A stretch of 64,000 nucleotides of DNA, from positions 1-64,000 of the forward strand of contig JBBCJR010000003.1 in NCBI GenBank assembly GCA_037190805.1, given 5' to 3'. The translations under genes and the position numbers were made by a program. The notes under the pieces are model-generated. The model was not told the origin of the DNA, searched no databases, and worked only from the letters and a program-made list of their open reading frames with translations. This document shows, one piece after another, positions 61,720 through 64,000 of the stretch (the first letter of the stretch is position 1; each line of letters opens with the position of its first letter). The DNA is from JBBCJR01 sp037190805 (GTDB lineage: Bacteria; Pseudomonadota; Alphaproteobacteria; Sphingomonadales; Sphingomonadaceae).

Positions 61720-63540
61720 TCAGGCAGCCGCCTTGGCGCGGCTGGCGCGCTTGCGCTCATGCGGATCGAGGTGGCGCTTCCTGAGGCGGATCGACTTCGG
61801 CGTCACCTCGACCAGTTCATCGTCGTCGATATAGGCGATCGCCTGCTCCAGCGTCAGCCGCCGGGGCGGCGTCAGGCGGATGGCGTCGTCCTTGCCGCCG
61901 GAAGCCCGGAAGTTGGTCAGCTGCTTCGCCTTCAGAGGATTGACCTCCAGGTCATCCTCCTTCGCGTTCTCGCCGATGACCATGCCTTCGTAGAGCGGCT
62001 CGCCCGGCTCCACCATCAGCACGCCGCGCTCTTCCAGCGAATTGAGCGCATAGGCCACCGCCTCGCCCGTGCCGTTGGAGATCAGCACACCGTTCTTACG
62101 GCCCGCAATCAAACCCTTATAGGGCCCATATTTCTCGAACAGCCGGTTCATGATGCCCGTGCCGCGCGTGTCCGACAGGAACTCGCCATGATAGCCGATC
62201 AGCCCGCGCGAAGGGGCGGAGAAGGTGATGCGGGTCTTGCCGCCACCCGACGGGCGCATGTCGGTCAGCTCGGCCTTCCTCAGCGACATCTTTTCGACCA
62301 CGGTGCCCGAATGCTCGTCGTCCACGTCGATGACGACGGTTTCATAAGGCTCGGTCCGCTGGCCGCCCTCTTCGCGGAACAGCACGCGCGGACGGCTGAT
62401 ACCAAGCTCGAAGCCCTCGCGGCGCATCGTCTCGATCAACACGCCAAGCTGCAATTCGCCGCGCCCGGCGACCTCGAAGCTGTCGCGATCGTCAGCCTCG
62501 GTGACGCGGATCGCGACGTTGCTTTCCGCCTCGCGCAGCAGGCGGTCGCGGATCATGCGACTGGTCACCTTGTCGCCTTCGCGGCCCGCCATCGGCGAAT
62601 CGTTGACGGCAAAGCGCATCGACAGCGTCGGCGGATCGATCGGCTGCGCCTTGATCGGCGTCTGCACCGACGTGTCGGCAATCGTGTTGGCGACAGTCGC
62701 GACCGTAAGCCCGGCAAGGCTGATGATGTCGCCAGCCTTGGCTTCTTCCACCGGCACCCGCTCCAGCCCCCGGAAGGACATCAGCTTCGAGGCGCGGCCC
62801 GTCTCGATGATATTGCCGGCGGCGTCCAGGGCGTGGATCGGCTGGTTGACCTTGATGGTCCCAGACTGGACCCGGCCGGTCAGCACGCGACCAAGGAAGT
62901 TGTCGCGATCGAGCAGCGTCACCAGGAAGCTGAACGGCGCGTCTGCATCCAGCGCCGGCGGCGGCACATGGTCGACGATCTTCTGGAACAGCGGACGTAG
63001 CGTGCCCTCGCGCATCGTCGGGTCTTCATTGGCATAGCCATTGCGGCCCGAGGCATAGAGGACCGGGAAGTCGAGCTGCTCGTCGGTCGCATCGAGCGAC
63101 ACGAACAGGTCGAACACCTCGTCCAGCACTTCCTGGATACGCTCGTCGGGGCGGTCGACCTTGTTGACGACGACGATCGGCCGCAGACCCAGCGCCAGCG
63201 CCTTGCCCGTGACGAACTTCGTCTGCGGCATCGCGCCTTCGGAGGAATCGACCAGCAGGACCACGCCGTCGACCATCGACAGGATCCGCTCCACCTCGCC
63301 GCCGAAATCGGCGTGGCCGGGCGTGTCGACGATGTTGATGCGGGTGCCCTCCCATTCGATCGAGGTCGGCTTGGCAAGGATGGTGATCCCGCGTTCCTTC
63401 TCGAGGTCGTTGGAGTCCATCGCCCGCTCCTCGACCCGCTGGTTGTCGCGGAAGGTGCCGGATTGACGGAAAAGCTGATCGACGAGAGTCGTCTTGCCAT
63501 GATCGACATGCGCGATGATGGCGATGTTACGGGATGACAT
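61720..63540 (-). CDS. typA: Ribosome-associated GTPase TypA/BipA
   Basis: 606 residues. Translational GTPase: AHVDHGKTTLVDQL (G1), ERGITILAKP (G2), VDTPGHADFGGEVER (G3), VVNKVDRPDER (G4). Later domains match elongation factor G-like folds, with BipA C-terminal elements (SNGTGEAVAYALNSLEERG). Helps 50S assembly, especially at low temperature. Start fixed on MSSRNIAIIAHVDHG; earlier in-frame codons lack similarity. Confidence 0.97.
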   Translation of the reverse strand: MSSRNIAIIAHVDHGKTTLVDQLFRQSGTFRDNQRVEERAMDSNDLEKERGITILAKPTSIEWEGTRINIVDTPGHADFGGEVERILSMVDGVVLLVDSSEGAMPQTKFVTGKALALGLRPIVVVNKVDRPDERIQEVLDEVFDLFVSLDATDEQLDFPVLYASGRNGYANEDPTMREGTLRPLFQKIVDHVPPPALDADAPFSFLVTLLDRDNFLGRVLTGRVQSGTIKVNQPIHALDAAGNIIETGRASKLMSFRGLERVPVEEAKAGDIISLAGLTVATVANTIADTSVQTPIKAQPIDPPTLSMRFAVNDSPMAGREGDKVTSRMIRDRLLREAESNVAIRVTEADDRDSFEVAGRGELQLGVLIETMRREGFELGISRPRVLFREEGGQRTEPYETVVIDVDDEHSGTVVEKMSLRKAELTDMRPSGGGKTRITFSAPSRGLIGYHGEFLSDTRGTGIMNRLFEKYGPYKGLIAGRKNGVLISNGTGEAVAYALNSLEERGVLMVEPGEPLYEGMVIGENAKEDDLEVNPLKAKQLTNFRASGGKDDAIRLTPPRRLTLEQAIAYIDDDELVEVTPKSIRLRKRHLDPHERKRASRAKAAA

Positions 63541-63639
63541 CGCGAGTAATGTCCTGAAATGTGGAGTTGGGCGCGCCCATAACGGAAAAACACTCATCCC
63601 GCAATGCAGCACGAACGAATGATAGAATGATCGTGGCGG

Positions 63640-64000
63640 CTACTTCACCGTGAACTGAAAGCGATGGAGCAGACGCCCGTTCTCGGAAACGGTGATCCGG
63701 TAGCGGCCGGCCGGATCGCCCTCGGCGATGCACCAGCCATGCTCGATCAGGCCCTTGTTCAAAGGCGCCATGATGTCGGTCGTGGCGACGCGGCCATCGG
63801 CGCTCGTCCGGGTGGGCGACTCCGTCATGTCCTCCACGCCGGTCCACTGACCGGGCGGAGACGGCAGCTCGAACAGCTCGACGATCGGAACGACACGCAT
63901 CGCCGGGGCGACCTTGATCTGCCAGCGAAAGCAGCTGCTGTCCGGCACCAGCGGCACCGTGGTCGACGAATGGCGGATGATGTCGCCATTCTCGTCCGCG
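63640..64000 (-). CDS. Unknown protein, cut by the window edge (5' end missing)
   Basis: The visible C-terminal part has about 120 residues: DSSCFRWQIKVAPAMRVVPIVELFELP, TTDIMAPLNKGLIEHGWCIAEGDPAGRYRITVSENGRLLHRFQFTVK. The frame stays open to the window end, so the start lies beyond it; a GTG at 63957 is unlikely to be the true start. The region resembles a beta-sandwich with a single domain; I do not recognise the family. Confidence 0.6.
   Translation of the reverse strand, partial: ADENGDIIRHSSTTVPLVPDSSCFRWQIKVAPAMRVVPIVELFELPSPPGQWTGVEDMTESPTRTSADGRVATTDIMAPLNKGLIEHGWCIAEGDPAGRYRITVSENGRLLHRFQFTVK

Overview
The window reads as a GC-rich alphaproteobacterial chromosome segment, most likely from a sphingomonad (Sphingomonadales). 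This rests on gene families and gene order: an ffh-rpsP-rimM-trmD-rplS block opposite dapF-mtaB-ftsY-ispZ, a trxA-addA-addB-murU-amgK-tsaE-divL-ahcY block, an RcdA-type protein, a DivL-type pseudokinase, a DksA lacking most zinc cysteines, and a DUF6456 protein. No rRNA, tRNA, CRISPR array, insertion sequence or intact prophage was seen. Functions were assigned from recognisable motifs and family knowledge without database searches.

Layout. 0-7 kb is a mixed stress/regulatory region: a solitary terminase-small-subunit-like protein, a GNAT acetyltransferase, DUF6456, an XRE regulator with a degenerate S24-like C-terminus, RcdA, a small heat shock protein with a ROSE-like thermosensor leader, a TPR protein, two small YdcH proteins, PilZ, DksA and an exported unknown. 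7-20 kb is mostly housekeeping: surE, a NlpD-like lipoprotein, rimO, an M17 aminopeptidase, a MarR regulator, an NlpC/P60 hydrolase, a lone cpaF, secA, argJ and an inositol-monophosphatase-family gene. 20-33 kb (minus strand) carries thioredoxin, AddAB recombination, the MurU/AmgK cell-wall recycling pair, TsaE, DivL and AhcY. 33-40 kb holds yqgE, a glycosyltransferase, a peroxiredoxin, an M2 peptidase lipoprotein, an alpha/beta hydrolase, DUF2238 and asd. 40-50 kb is the translation and SRP core, with a GGDEF-EAL protein and an exported CHAP protein. 50-53 kb has sodB with a Fur-like box, then a compact divergent regulatory pair. 53-61 kb is an exopolysaccharide export operon of tightly overlapping genes. 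61-64 kb has tadA, two small membrane proteins, typA and a gene cut by the window edge.

Most interesting signals. (1) At 51.6-52.6 kb a LexA/CI-like S24 regulator is transcribed divergently from a 67-residue Cro-like protein. The gap holds CCTA half-sites at exact 20-bp intervals with a TAGG midway between two of them, and a further TAGG-N6-CCTA site overlaps the regulator's stop codon. It looks like a phage-type switch without a phage. (2) The sensor-kinase homologue has Tyr instead of the phospho-accepting His, the DivL signature; with RcdA and a CtrA-like box before the GGDEF-EAL gene, three elements of the CtrA cell-cycle network fall in one window. (3) rimM has no ATG, GTG or TTG that would give a full-length protein; a CTG with good Shine-Dalgarno spacing restores the conserved N-terminus. 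(4) The XRE gene at 1.9 kb and the promoter region at 0.8 kb share an ACC-N5-GGT palindrome. (5) The hsp20 leader can fold into a ROSE-like hairpin. These are sequence-level inferences.
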